DNA of 64,000 bases from UBA964 sp037444685. GTDB lineage: Bacteria > Pseudomonadota > Gammaproteobacteria > Steroidobacterales > Steroidobacteraceae. The notes under the pieces were generated by a model. That model searched no databases. It had not been told where the DNA came from and saw only the letters and a list, made by a program, of their open reading frames with translations. The stretch's first letter is position 1, and each line of letters begins with the position of its first letter. This document shows positions 10,497-18,608 of this stretch, piece after piece. The position numbers were made by a program, and so were the translations under genes. Location of the stretch: NCBI GenBank assembly GCA_037444685.1, contig JBBILX010000005.1, positions 197,611 through 261,610 of the forward strand, in the 5' to 3' direction.

Positions 10497-11942
10497 ATGA
10501 CCGCCCGCATCGAAGTGCGCGTGCCGGATCTCGGCAACTTTCAGGACGTGGAGGTCATCGAGGTGCTCGTCGGTGTCGGCGAGCAGGTCGAGCGCGACAC
10601 GCCGCTCGCGACGCTCGAGACGGAGAAGGCGACGATGGACGTGCCCTCGACGGCGGCGGGTCGCGTCGAGTCGCTCGCGATCGCACGCGGCAGCAAGGTC
10701 AATTGCGGCGACCTCGTCGCGGTGCTGACGACGGACGGGGGCGCGACCGGCGTCGCGTCGCCTGCCGAGGCCGCCTCGCCCGCCGAGCTCGTATCGCCTG
10801 CCGAGGCCGCGTCGCGTGCCGGTGCCGAACCACCCGCCAGCCCCGGCGCGGAGGACGGCTCTGCGGACGCCACGGTCCCGGTCCGCGTGCTGCGTGCGCC
10901 AGCCGGCGGCGGACCGGCGGTCGCGGCGCAGCCACGCGAGGCCGAGGCTGGACCGACTGCCGGTGTGCCGGTCGCCATCCCGGGCGGCCGCAACGACCTC
11001 GCGCCGATCGACGAACCGGGCTTCTCGCGCGCACACGCGTCGCCGTCAGTGCGCAAGTTCGCCCGTGAGCTCGGTGTCGACCTCGCGCGCGTCAGCGGCT
11101 CGGGTCCGAAGGGACGCATCCTCGCCGAAGACGTCAAGGCTTTCGTCAAGCGCGCGCTGAGCGGTGGCGCGGAGGCAGGGACCGCTGCGGGCACCGCAGC
11201 CTTGCCGCGTGTGCCCGTCGTCGACTTCGCGGCCTTCGGCCCGGTGGAAGTCCGGCCGCTCAATCGCGTGCAGAGGATCTCCGGGCCGCGTCTGCATGCG
11301 TCGTGGGTCAATCTGCCGCACGTCACGCAGTTCGACGAGGCCGACATCACCGAGCTCGAGGAGGCGCGTGTCAGGCTCAAGCAGCGCGCGCTGCAGGAGG
11401 GCATCAAGCTCACGCCGCTCGCGTTCGTGATACGCGCCTGCGTGCTGACGCTTGCCCAGCATCCGCAATTCAATGCCTCGCTCGACGAGGCCGGCCAGAA
11501 TCTCGTCCTCAAGCGCTACTGCCACATTGGCTTCGCGGCCGACACGCCCAATGGACTGCTGGTGCCCGTGATACGTGATGCCGATCGCAAGGACGTCTAC
11601 GAGCTCGCGCGTGCGCTGGCCGAGCTCTCGGACAAGGCGCGGGCCGGCCGACTGTCGGCCGCCGAGATGCAGGGCGGCTGCTTCACCGTCTCGAGTCTCG
11701 GCGGCATCGGCGGGACCGCCTTCACGCCGATCATCAACGCGCCGGAGGTCGCCATCCTCGGTGTCTCGCGTTCGGCGATGCGTCCGCAGTATCGCGACGG
11801 CGCTTTCGTCCCGCGCCTCATGCTGCCGCTGTCGCTGTCGTACGACCATCGCGTCATCGACGGTGCCGCGGCGGCGCGCTTCACGACTGATCTCGCTGCG
11901 CGACTCGCCGACCCGCGTGCGCTGCTCGAGGCCGTGCCATGA
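10497..11942 (+). CDS. aceF: dihydrolipoyl acetyltransferase (PDH E2), single lipoyl domain
   Basis: A 481-residue E2 core protein of pyruvate dehydrogenase. In order: one lipoyl domain with the modified Lys in ETEKATMDVP (E. coli AceF has three), a long Ala/Pro linker containing repeated SPAEAAS-type units (roughly residues 85-145), a peripheral subunit-binding domain (ASPSVRKFAREL to GRILAEDVKAFV), and the acetyltransferase domain ending in SYDHRVIDGA with the catalytic His and Asp. The ATG at 10497 gives the family-typical N-terminus; the upstream in-frame stretch is the aceE coding region in another frame. Its stop overlaps the lpdA start (ATGA). Confidence 0.97.
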   Translation: MTARIEVRVPDLGNFQDVEVIEVLVGVGEQVERDTPLATLETEKATMDVPSTAAGRVESLAIARGSKVNCGDLVAVLTTDGGATGVASPAEAASPAELVSPAEAASRAGAEPPASPGAEDGSADATVPVRVLRAPAGGGPAVAAQPREAEAGPTAGVPVAIPGGRNDLAPIDEPGFSRAHASPSVRKFARELGVDLARVSGSGPKGRILAEDVKAFVKRALSGGAEAGTAAGTAALPRVPVVDFAAFGPVEVRPLNRVQRISGPRLHASWVNLPHVTQFDEADITELEEARVRLKQRALQEGIKLTPLAFVIRACVLTLAQHPQFNASLDEAGQNLVLKRYCHIGFAADTPNGLLVPVIRDADRKDVYELARALAELSDKARAGRLSAAEMQGGCFTVSSLGGIGGTAFTPIINAPEVAILGVSRSAMRPQYRDGAFVPRLMLPLSLSYDHRVIDGAAAARFTTDLAARLADPRALLEAVP

Positions 11943-13777
11943 GCGAGATCATCGAGATCCGCGTCCCGGACCTGGGCGGGTTCAGCGCCGTCGACGTCAT
12001 CGACGTGCTGATTGGCCCCGGCGAGTCGATTTCACTCGCGCAGCCACTGATCACACTCGAGACCGACAAGGCAACGATGGACGTGCCGGCGCCGGCGGCC
12101 GGCAAGGTCGTCGAGGTGCTGGTCGCGCGCGGCGACAAGGTTTCCACCGGCAGCCCGATTGCTCGCGTGGCGGTCGAGTCGGCCCGCCCCGCGGGTACGG
12201 TCATCGGCGCGGATACGGTCGGCAGCGCGGATGCCACCGTCGGCGCGGATGCCGGCGACGCAGCCGCTCCGCGCGAGCCGGCTGCGGGGCCGGCGATTGC
12301 TGCCGCGACTCCGTCCGGCGGTCGCGCGGCGCCTGAGCCGCTGGCTCCCGCGCGTTACGACGGGCCCGTGGATCGGCGCACCGAGCTGCTCGTGATCGGT
12401 GCGGGGCCTGGCGGCTACGCTGCAGCCTTCCGCGCCGCGGATCTCGGTGTGCGCGTCACGCTGATCGAGCGCTGGCCCGTGCTGGGCGGCGTCTGCCTGA
12501 ATGTCGGCTGCATTCCGTCGAAGGCGTTGCTGCACGCTGCCAAGGTCGTCGAGGAGGCGGCTGCGATGGCCGAGCATGGCATCGTCTTCGGCGAACCGCG
12601 GATCGATCTCGAGCGGCTGCGTGGCTGGAAGAACGGCGTGGTGCGCAAGCTGACGGGCGGACTCAAGATGCTCGCCAAGCAGCGCACGGTCGAAGTCGTC
12701 CAGGGCGAGGCGAGGTTCGTCTCGTCCAACGTCGTCTCGGTCACGACGGCGAGCGGTGCGCAGACCATAGGGTTCGCGCACTGCATCGTCGCGGCGGGTT
12801 CGGAGCCCGTGAAGCTGCCGTTCATGCCGGACGATCCGCGCGTGATCGACTCGACCGGCGCGCTCGAGATCGAGAGCATTCCGCGCCGGTTGCTCGTCAT
12901 CGGTGGCGGCATCATCGGTCTCGAGATGGCCTGCATTTATGCCGCGCTGGGGACGAAAGTCAGCGTCGTGGAGCTGACGCCGCAGCTGATGCCGGGGTGT
13001 GACCCTGATCTCGTGCGGCCGCTCGAGAAGCGCATCCGATCACGTTACGAGCGGGTGCTTACCGGCGTGAAGGTTACCGGCTGCGTGGCGACGGCCGAAG
13101 GTCTCAGGGTGCGCTTCGAGGGCGAGGGGGCGCCGGCCGAGGACATCTTCGATCGCGTGCTCGTCGCCGTCGGCCGCGTGCCCAATGGTCGGCGGATCGG
13201 CGCCGAGGCGGCCGGACTCGAGATCGATCCGCGCGGTTTCATCACGGTCGACCGGCAGATGCGGACACGCGTGCCGCACATCTTTGCGATCGGCGACATT
13301 GCCGGACAGCCGATGCTCGCGCACAAGGCGACGCACGAGGGCAAGGTGGCCGCCGAAGCCGTCGCCGGACACAATGCCTACTTCGATGCGCGCGTCATTC
13401 CGTCGGTCGCCTACACCGATCCGGAGGTCGCCTGGGTCGGGCTGACCGAGACTCAAGCGAAGGCGAAGGGCATCGCGGTGCAGAAGGGATTGTTCCCCTG
13501 GATGGCGAGCGGGCGCTCTCTCGCGCAGGCGCGTGACGAGGGCTTCACGAAGCTGCTGTTCGATCCGTCGACGCGGCGCGTGCTCGGTGGCGGTCTGGTT
13601 GGGCCCAATGCCGGTGAACTCGTCGCCGAGATCGCGCTCGCGATCGAGATGGGGGCTGACGCTGCGGACATCGGGCTCACGATCCATCCGCATCCGACCG
13701 TGTCGGAGACGGTCGGCTTCGCGGCCGAGGCCTTCGAAGGCACGCTCACGGATCTCTACGTACCGCGCAAGGCCTGA
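11939..13777 (+). CDS. lpdA: dihydrolipoyl dehydrogenase (PDH E3) with N-terminal lipoyl domain
   Basis: Reoxidises dihydrolipoyl groups with NAD+. The 612 residues comprise an N-terminal lipoyl domain (Lys44 in ETDKATMDVP), an Ala/Gly/Asp linker, then the flavoprotein: FAD motif VIGAGPGGYAAAF, the redox disulfide GGVCLNVGCIPSK, the NAD motif VIGGGIIGLEMA, FAIGDIAGQPMLAHKA, and the C-terminal HPHPTVSET with the active-site His-Glu pair. Such lipoyl-E3 fusions are known in other proteobacterial PDH operons. Here the extra domain brings the complex's distinct lipoyl domains to two (AceF plus Lpd). It is translationally coupled to aceF. Confidence 0.97.
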   Translation: MSEIIEIRVPDLGGFSAVDVIDVLIGPGESISLAQPLITLETDKATMDVPAPAAGKVVEVLVARGDKVSTGSPIARVAVESARPAGTVIGADTVGSADATVGADAGDAAAPREPAAGPAIAAATPSGGRAAPEPLAPARYDGPVDRRTELLVIGAGPGGYAAAFRAADLGVRVTLIERWPVLGGVCLNVGCIPSKALLHAAKVVEEAAAMAEHGIVFGEPRIDLERLRGWKNGVVRKLTGGLKMLAKQRTVEVVQGEARFVSSNVVSVTTASGAQTIGFAHCIVAAGSEPVKLPFMPDDPRVIDSTGALEIESIPRRLLVIGGGIIGLEMACIYAALGTKVSVVELTPQLMPGCDPDLVRPLEKRIRSRYERVLTGVKVTGCVATAEGLRVRFEGEGAPAEDIFDRVLVAVGRVPNGRRIGAEAAGLEIDPRGFITVDRQMRTRVPHIFAIGDIAGQPMLAHKATHEGKVAAEAVAGHNAYFDARVIPSVAYTDPEVAWVGLTETQAKAKGIAVQKGLFPWMASGRSLAQARDEGFTKLLFDPSTRRVLGGGLVGPNAGELVAEIALAIEMGADAADIGLTIHPHPTVSETVGFAAEAFEGTLTDLYVPRKA

Positions 13778-13798
13778 GCGCCCTGCCGCGGCGGCCGT

Positions 13799-14221
13799 TC
13801 AGAGCAGGCCGCGCAGCGCCTCGAGATAACGCCGCTCGTCGGGAGCGTGGCCGGCTCGCTGTGCCTCCCAAAGCGTCTGCCCGAGCAGTTCCATCATGCG
13901 GTGCTCGGCTTCGTGCGGCTCGAAGCGCGAGTTCAGCCGCTGCGCGACAGCGCGGATCCCCGCCGGTCGGTCGGTCGCGATCTGATCGCGGATCGCCAGA
14001 TGCAGCCCGAGATGCAGGAACGGGTTGCCGCCCTCGATACCCGCGAAATCGGCATCGAGCGCCGTCTCGTCCTCGAGCCAGCGCCAGTACTCGGGGTGTT
14101 GCTCGATGACCTCGGCGATCTGCGCTTCGAGCGGCGAGAGCAGCGCGCCCGAGCGGCTGCGGCGCCAGGCTTCGTGGTAGTGGCGACGCAGGTCGGCCCG
14201 AGTATGACCGGAGAACAGCAT
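13799..14221 (-). CDS. DUF1841 family protein
   Basis: A 140-residue cytoplasmic protein recognised as DUF1841 from MLFSGHTRADLRRHYHEAWRR, HPEYWRWLED, GGNPFLHLGLHLAIRDQ and HRMMELLGQTLWEAQR. No signal peptide or membrane segment is visible. The family's function is not established. Its start codon overlaps the nth stop by one base (TGATG), so it is the last gene of the metG-rsxB-like-nth operon and probably translationally coupled. It ends 21 bases from lpdA, tail to tail, and I see no strong hairpin with a T-run in that short gap. Confidence 0.86.
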   Translation of the reverse strand: MLFSGHTRADLRRHYHEAWRRSRSGALLSPLEAQIAEVIEQHPEYWRWLEDETALDADFAGIEGGNPFLHLGLHLAIRDQIATDRPAGIRAVAQRLNSRFEPHEAEHRMMELLGQTLWEAQRAGHAPDERRYLEALRGLL

Positions 14222-14862
14222 CAGCTCTCCTCACGGCTCTTGCCGCGGTACTCGCAGAGGTCCGCGATCGGGCAGCGCGGACAGTCCGGGCGGCGCGCCT
14301 TGCAGACGTAACGACCGTGCAGGATCAGCCAATGGTGCGCATCGCGACGGAACTCCTCGGGAATGAACTTCAGGAGTGCCTTCTCGACCGCGAGCGGCGT
14401 GCGGCCACGGGCGAGGCCGGTGCGGTTCGCCACGCGGAAGATGTGCGTGTCGACAGCGATGGTCGGTTCGCCGAAAGCGGTGTTCAGAACCACGTTGGCG
14501 GTCTTGCGACCGACCCCTGGCAGAGCTTCGAGCGCCTCCCGCTGCCGTGGTACCTCGCCACCATGCTGCTCGACTAGGATCCGGCAGGCAGCGATCAGGT
14601 TTCGGGCCTTGGCATTCCAGAGCCCGATCGTGCGGATGTAACGGGCGAGACCGTCCACGCCGAGCGCGAGCATGGCCTGCGGCGTGCGCGCCACCGGGAA
14701 GAGGCGCCGCGTCGCCGCGTTGACGGACTTGTCGGTCGCCTGCGCCGAGAGGATCACGGCGACCAGCAGTTCGAACGGCGTCGAGTATTCGAGCTCGGTG
14801 GTCGGATGCGGATTGGCGCGCCGCCAGCGCTCGAAGATCTCGCGTCGCTTCTGCGCGTTCAT
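14221..14862 (-). CDS. nth: endonuclease III (base-excision DNA glycosylase/AP lyase)
   Basis: Removes oxidised pyrimidines and cleaves the abasic site. At 213 residues it matches E. coli Nth. The helix-hairpin-helix LPGVGRKTANV carries the catalytic Lys, VDTHIFRV carries the catalytic Asp, and the C-terminal cysteines follow the C-x6-C-x2-C-x5-C [4Fe-4S] pattern (VCKARRPDCPRCPIADLCEY). The start ATG at 14862 overlaps the stop of the RsxB-like gene (ATGA). In E. coli nth lies at the end of the rsx operon, so this adjacency is probably an ancestral remnant. Confidence 0.97.
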   Translation of the reverse strand: MNAQKRREIFERWRRANPHPTTELEYSTPFELLVAVILSAQATDKSVNAATRRLFPVARTPQAMLALGVDGLARYIRTIGLWNAKARNLIAACRILVEQHGGEVPRQREALEALPGVGRKTANVVLNTAFGEPTIAVDTHIFRVANRTGLARGRTPLAVEKALLKFIPEEFRRDAHHWLILHGRYVCKARRPDCPRCPIADLCEYRGKSREES

Positions 14863-15410
14863 GGCCCCGCGCTCCGCTTGCGCTCGGCGATGCGTGCCGC
14901 ACGCTCTGCAGCGCGTCGTGCCGAGCGCCGCTCGTGGGCGCGATGCCGTTCGCGACTGCGGGAGGGGGTCGGCGGGGGCGGCGCCGTCACGGGGCGTGGA
15001 ATCATCACGATGCAGTCCACCGGGCACGGCGCAATGCACAGCTCGCAGCCGGTGCAGACCGACTCGAGCACGGTGTGCGTATGGCGCTGGGCGCCAATGA
15101 TCGCATCGACCGGGCAGGGCGGCAGGCATCGCGCGCAGCCTATGCAGCGCTCCTCGTCGATGCGCGCGACGGCCGGCGCGGCCTCGGCGCCGCAGTCGGG
15201 GTCGAGCGGCAGCGGTTCACGCCCGAGCAGCGCCGCCAGCGCCGCGATCGTCGCGGCGCCGCCGGGCGGACAGCGATTGATCGCAGCGCCCTGCTCCACG
15301 ATCGCCTTTGCGTAGGGCAGGCAGCCCTGATAGCCGCAGCGCGTGCACTGCGTCTGCGGCAGCAGCGCATCGACGGCTTCGACGAGCACTGCCTCGCTCG
15401 CGTCGCTCAT
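14859..15410 (-). CDS. RsxB/RnfB-type ferredoxin, orphan
   Basis: A 183-residue iron-sulfur protein like the RsxB/RnfB subunit. Residues 19-50 hold the Fe-S domain (TQCTRCGYQGCLPYA and INRCPPGG). Two 4Fe-4S ferredoxin motifs follow (RCIGCARCLPPCPVDAII and VCTGCELCIAPCPVDCI), then a Pro- and Arg-rich tail. The N-terminal membrane helix of classical RsxB is missing. The other Rsx/Rnf subunits (A, C, D, G, E) are not adjacent. It starts 10 bases after the metG stop and is coupled to nth. It may be a soluble electron carrier, perhaps maintaining Fe-S enzymes; this is inference. Confidence 0.85.
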   Translation of the reverse strand: MSDASEAVLVEAVDALLPQTQCTRCGYQGCLPYAKAIVEQGAAINRCPPGGAATIAALAALLGREPLPLDPDCGAEAAPAVARIDEERCIGCARCLPPCPVDAIIGAQRHTHTVLESVCTGCELCIAPCPVDCIVMIPRPVTAPPPPTPSRSRERHRAHERRSARRAAERAARIAERKRSAGP

Positions 15411-15420
15411 GTCCGGGTCG

Positions 15421-17448
15421 TCAGGACACCTTCATGCCGGCGCCCGCGCCGCTGTCCGCACCGAGCAGGAACAGTCCGCCGTGCCCGTCGCCGGCGCAGA
15501 GCACCATGCCCTCGGAGACCCCGAAGCGCATCTTTCGCGGCGCGAGGTTCGCGACCATGACGACCTGGCGACCGATCAGGTCCTCGGGCCGATAGGCGCC
15601 GCGGATGCCCGAGAAGACGTTGCGTCGCTCGCCACCGAGGTCGAGCGTGAGCCGCAACAGCCTGTCGGAGCCCTCGACCTCGCTGGCGGCGGTCACGGTG
15701 GCAATGCGCAAGTCGATCCGGGCGAAGTCGTCGATCGTGATCGTGCCCGTCGTGGCCTGGGCTGCCGGGCTCTTCGCCGCCCCGGACCCGACCCCAGGCG
15801 GTTCGGCGGCCGGCGCCGAAGGCGCGTGCTCGACCAGCGTCGCGACAATCTTCGGATCGAGGCGTTTCGCGAGCGGTGTGTACGGGCCGATCGTCGTGCC
15901 GAGCAGAGGCTGCCTCGGCGCATCCCAGCGGTCGATCGGAGCGGCGAGGAAGGCGCCCGCTGCGCGGGCCATCGCTGGCAGCACGGGCGCGAGCCAGGTC
16001 ATGAGCACGCGGAACAGGTTGATGCCCTGCGTGGCGACGCCGCGTGCTTCCTCGGCCCGCCCCGGATCCTTGGCCAGGGCCCAGGGTTTGCGAGCGTCGA
16101 CATGCTGGTTGGCGCGGTCGGCGAACACCATGATCTCGCGCATCGCCGCCGCATAGTCACGCGACTCGTACAGCGCGGCGATTCGCTCACCCGCTGCGAC
16201 GAACTCGTCGTAGAGCGCCGCATCCGGCAACCGAGCCGCGAGACGGCCTCCGCCGCGCTCGATGAAGGGTGCGCAGCGGCTCGCGATGTTGACCAACTTG
16301 CCGACGATGTCCGAATTGACCCGCGCGGTGAAGTCCTCGAGCGACAGGTCGATGTCGTCGACTCCGTTGCCGAGCTTGGCTGCAAAGTAATAGCGCAGCG
16401 GCTCGGGCGGCAGACGCTCCAGATAGCGCCGCGCCGTGATGAATGTGCCGCGCGACTTCGACATCTTCTGGCCGTTGACCGTCAGGAAGCCGTGCACGAA
16501 CACCGCGGTCGGGCGGCGGAAGCCCGCGCCGTGCAGCACCGCAGGCCAGAACAGCGTGTGGAAGTAGCTGATGTCCTTGCCGATGAAATGGTAGAGCTCG
16601 GCGCTGCTGTCCGGACTCAGGTAGTCGTCGGGATTCTTCCCGGTGCGATCGCAGTAGGCGCGCAGGCTGCCCAGATAACCGATCGGCGCGTCGAACCAGA
16701 CGTAGAAGTACTTGCCCGGCGCGTCCGGTACCTCGAAGCCGAAGTACGGCGCGTCACGCGAGATGTCCCAGTCCTGCAGTCCGGCCTCGAACCACTCGTT
16801 CAGCTTGGCGAGCACCTGCGGCTGCAGCGATCCGCCCGCGACCCACTCGCGCAGCATACCCTCGTATTGCCCCAACGCGAAGAAGAGGTGTTCCGAGTCC
16901 CGCCAGACCGGTGCCGTGCCGCTGACCGTGGAAACCGGGTCCTTGAGGTCTGCGGGGGTGTAGGTTGCGCCACAGATCTCGCAACTGTCGCCATACTGAT
17001 CTGCCGCCCCGCAACGCGGGCAGGTGCCGCGCACATAGCGGTCGGGCAGGAACATGCCCGCCTTCGCGTCGTAGGCCTGGCGGATGGTCCGTCGGTTGAT
17101 GCTGCCGCGATCACGCAGCCGCTCGTACATGAGGTTGACGTAGTACCGGTTCTCGGCCGAGTGAGTCGAGTGGAACTGGTCATGCCCGATCAGGAAGCCC
17201 TCGTAATCGGCCCTGTGCTCCGCCGCGATCCGCTCGATGAGTTGTTCGGGAGTGACGCCCTCGGACTGCGCCTTGATCATGATCGGCGTGCCATGCGTGT
17301 CCTCGGCGCAGACGTAGACGCAGTCGTGACCCTGCATCCGCTGGAAGCGGACCCAGACATCGGTCTGCACGGCCTCGATGATGTGGCCGAAGTGCAAGGG
17401 GCCGTTCGCGTAGGGAAGGGCGCTCGTGACGAGGATCTTGCGGCGCAT
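15421..17448 (-). CDS. metG: methionyl-tRNA synthetase with C-terminal tRNA-binding domain
   Basis: Charges tRNA-Met. The 675 residues comprise the class I catalytic core (ALPYANGPLHFGH = HIGH region; KMSKSRGT = KMSKS), a zinc-knuckle insertion (CPRCGAADQYGDSCEICGATY), the anticodon-binding helices, and a C-terminal EMAP/Trbp111-type OB-fold (IDDFARIDLRIATV to GMVLCAGDG). I chose the ATG at 17448. A GTG six codons upstream is possible, but a good extended -10 element (TGCGATAAT) lies 6 bases before 17448, which would make that GTG untranscribed and the mRNA leaderless. It heads the operon with the RsxB-like ferredoxin, nth and DUF1841. Confidence 0.96.
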   Translation of the reverse strand: MRRKILVTSALPYANGPLHFGHIIEAVQTDVWVRFQRMQGHDCVYVCAEDTHGTPIMIKAQSEGVTPEQLIERIAAEHRADYEGFLIGHDQFHSTHSAENRYYVNLMYERLRDRGSINRRTIRQAYDAKAGMFLPDRYVRGTCPRCGAADQYGDSCEICGATYTPADLKDPVSTVSGTAPVWRDSEHLFFALGQYEGMLREWVAGGSLQPQVLAKLNEWFEAGLQDWDISRDAPYFGFEVPDAPGKYFYVWFDAPIGYLGSLRAYCDRTGKNPDDYLSPDSSAELYHFIGKDISYFHTLFWPAVLHGAGFRRPTAVFVHGFLTVNGQKMSKSRGTFITARRYLERLPPEPLRYYFAAKLGNGVDDIDLSLEDFTARVNSDIVGKLVNIASRCAPFIERGGGRLAARLPDAALYDEFVAAGERIAALYESRDYAAAMREIMVFADRANQHVDARKPWALAKDPGRAEEARGVATQGINLFRVLMTWLAPVLPAMARAAGAFLAAPIDRWDAPRQPLLGTTIGPYTPLAKRLDPKIVATLVEHAPSAPAAEPPGVGSGAAKSPAAQATTGTITIDDFARIDLRIATVTAASEVEGSDRLLRLTLDLGGERRNVFSGIRGAYRPEDLIGRQVVMVANLAPRKMRFGVSEGMVLCAGDGHGGLFLLGADSGAGAGMKVS

Positions 17449-17454
17449 CCTCGA

Positions 17455-17460
17455 ATTATC
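17455..17460 (-). promoter_or_regulatory. extended -10 element of metG
   Basis: Read on the minus strand the sequence is TGCGATAAT, with GATAAT at 17460-17455 and the TGn extension before it. Six bases separate the hexamer from the metG ATG, so transcription would begin at or very near the start codon. The -35 region is weak (GCGGAC at 17 bases). Confidence 0.4.
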
Positions 17461-17543
17461 GCACACGGCGCCGCGGCGTCCGCGCCTGGCCCTGGTCTCG
17501 ACGTGGCGGACCGCGCTCGATCGGATCGATAGCGCGCGCGGCG

Positions 17544-18605
17544 TCAGCCCTGATCCTTGACCGCCTCGAACTTCGCCTTGTTGATGCCCTTCTTGTAGGC
17601 CTCTGTGCCCGTGATCAGCTTCTGGTCGAGCAGGGCCTGAATCGCGCTGTCCATGGTCCGCATGCCGAACTGGGCTCCCGACTGCATCGTGGTCTCGAGC
17701 TGTTCGAGTTTGCCCTGGCGGATCAGATTCGCGACGGCTGGCGTGTTGACGAGGATCTCGAGCGCGGCGACGCGACCCTGGCCGTCGGCCCTTGCGAGCA
17801 GCTGCTGCGAGATCACTCCGCGCAAGGAGGTCGAGAGCATCATGCGTACGTGCGACTGCTTGTCCGCCGGGAATACGTTGATGATGCGGTCCACCGTCTG
17901 CGCGGCGCCGTTGGTGTGCAGCGTGCCCATCACGAGGATGCCCATCTCGGCGGCGGTGACGGCGATGCTCATGGTCTCGTAGTCGCGCAGCTCGCCGACC
18001 AGGATGACGTCGGGGTCCTCGCGCAGCGCCGAGTGCAGGGCGTGGGCGAAACTCGGACTGTGCACGCCGACCTCGCGCTGGCTGATCAGGCAGTTATTGC
18101 GCCGGTGTATGAACTCGATCGGATCCTCGATGGTGAGGATGTGCCCCTTCAACTGGCTGTTGATCTCGTCGATGATCGCCGCGAGCGTCGTCGACTTGCC
18201 GGAACCGGTCTTGCCGGTGACGAGGATCAGACCGTTGGCGGAAAGAGCCAGCGTGCGCACGACATCCGGCAGCTTGAGCTCGGCCATGGTCAGCGCCTTC
18301 GAGGGGATCGCGCGCATCACGGCTCCAAGCCCGTTGAGGTGACGCAGCACGTTGACGCGGAAGCGCCCGGCCTCGCCCATCGTGTAGGCGAAATCCGCAC
18401 CGTCGTGCGACTCGAGCCTCTGCATCGCCGGTTTCGGCATGATCTCGTACAGCGTCTCGCGGACGAACTCGGCACCGAGCGGCTCCTTCGAGAGGGGGCG
18501 CAACTCGCCGAACACGCGCACGCGCGGCACGTCACCCGCCATGAAGTGCAGGTCCGAGCCGCGACTCTGCAGCACGACGTTCAGGTAGTCGTCGATGCGC
18601 GGCAT
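17544..18605 (-). CDS. pilU: PilT/PilU-family retraction ATPase
   Basis: A 353-residue hexameric AAA-type motor of the PilT/PilU family, which powers type IV pilus retraction at the inner membrane. It has Walker A GKTGSGKST, the Asp box and His box (TIEDPIEFIHR, LVGELRDYETM, GTLHTNGAAQT), and the C-terminal regulatory helix region. It starts 3 bases after the neighbouring PilT-like gene, so both are expressed together. The IHRRNNCLISQREVG segment and the variable tail resemble PilU more than PilT. The symbol is a family-level assignment; orthology to Pseudomonas PilU is not proven. No pilin or assembly genes are in view. Confidence 0.88.
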   Translation of the reverse strand: MPRIDDYLNVVLQSRGSDLHFMAGDVPRVRVFGELRPLSKEPLGAEFVRETLYEIMPKPAMQRLESHDGADFAYTMGEAGRFRVNVLRHLNGLGAVMRAIPSKALTMAELKLPDVVRTLALSANGLILVTGKTGSGKSTTLAAIIDEINSQLKGHILTIEDPIEFIHRRNNCLISQREVGVHSPSFAHALHSALREDPDVILVGELRDYETMSIAVTAAEMGILVMGTLHTNGAAQTVDRIINVFPADKQSHVRMMLSTSLRGVISQQLLARADGQGRVAALEILVNTPAVANLIRQGKLEQLETTMQSGAQFGMRTMDSAIQALLDQKLITGTEAYKKGINKAKFEAVKDQG

Positions 18606-18608
18606 GCC

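Noticed and set aside
13777..13799. Bidirectional terminator between lpdA and the DUF1841 gene
   Set aside because: The gap is G+C rich, but I see no stable stem followed by T-runs on either strand.
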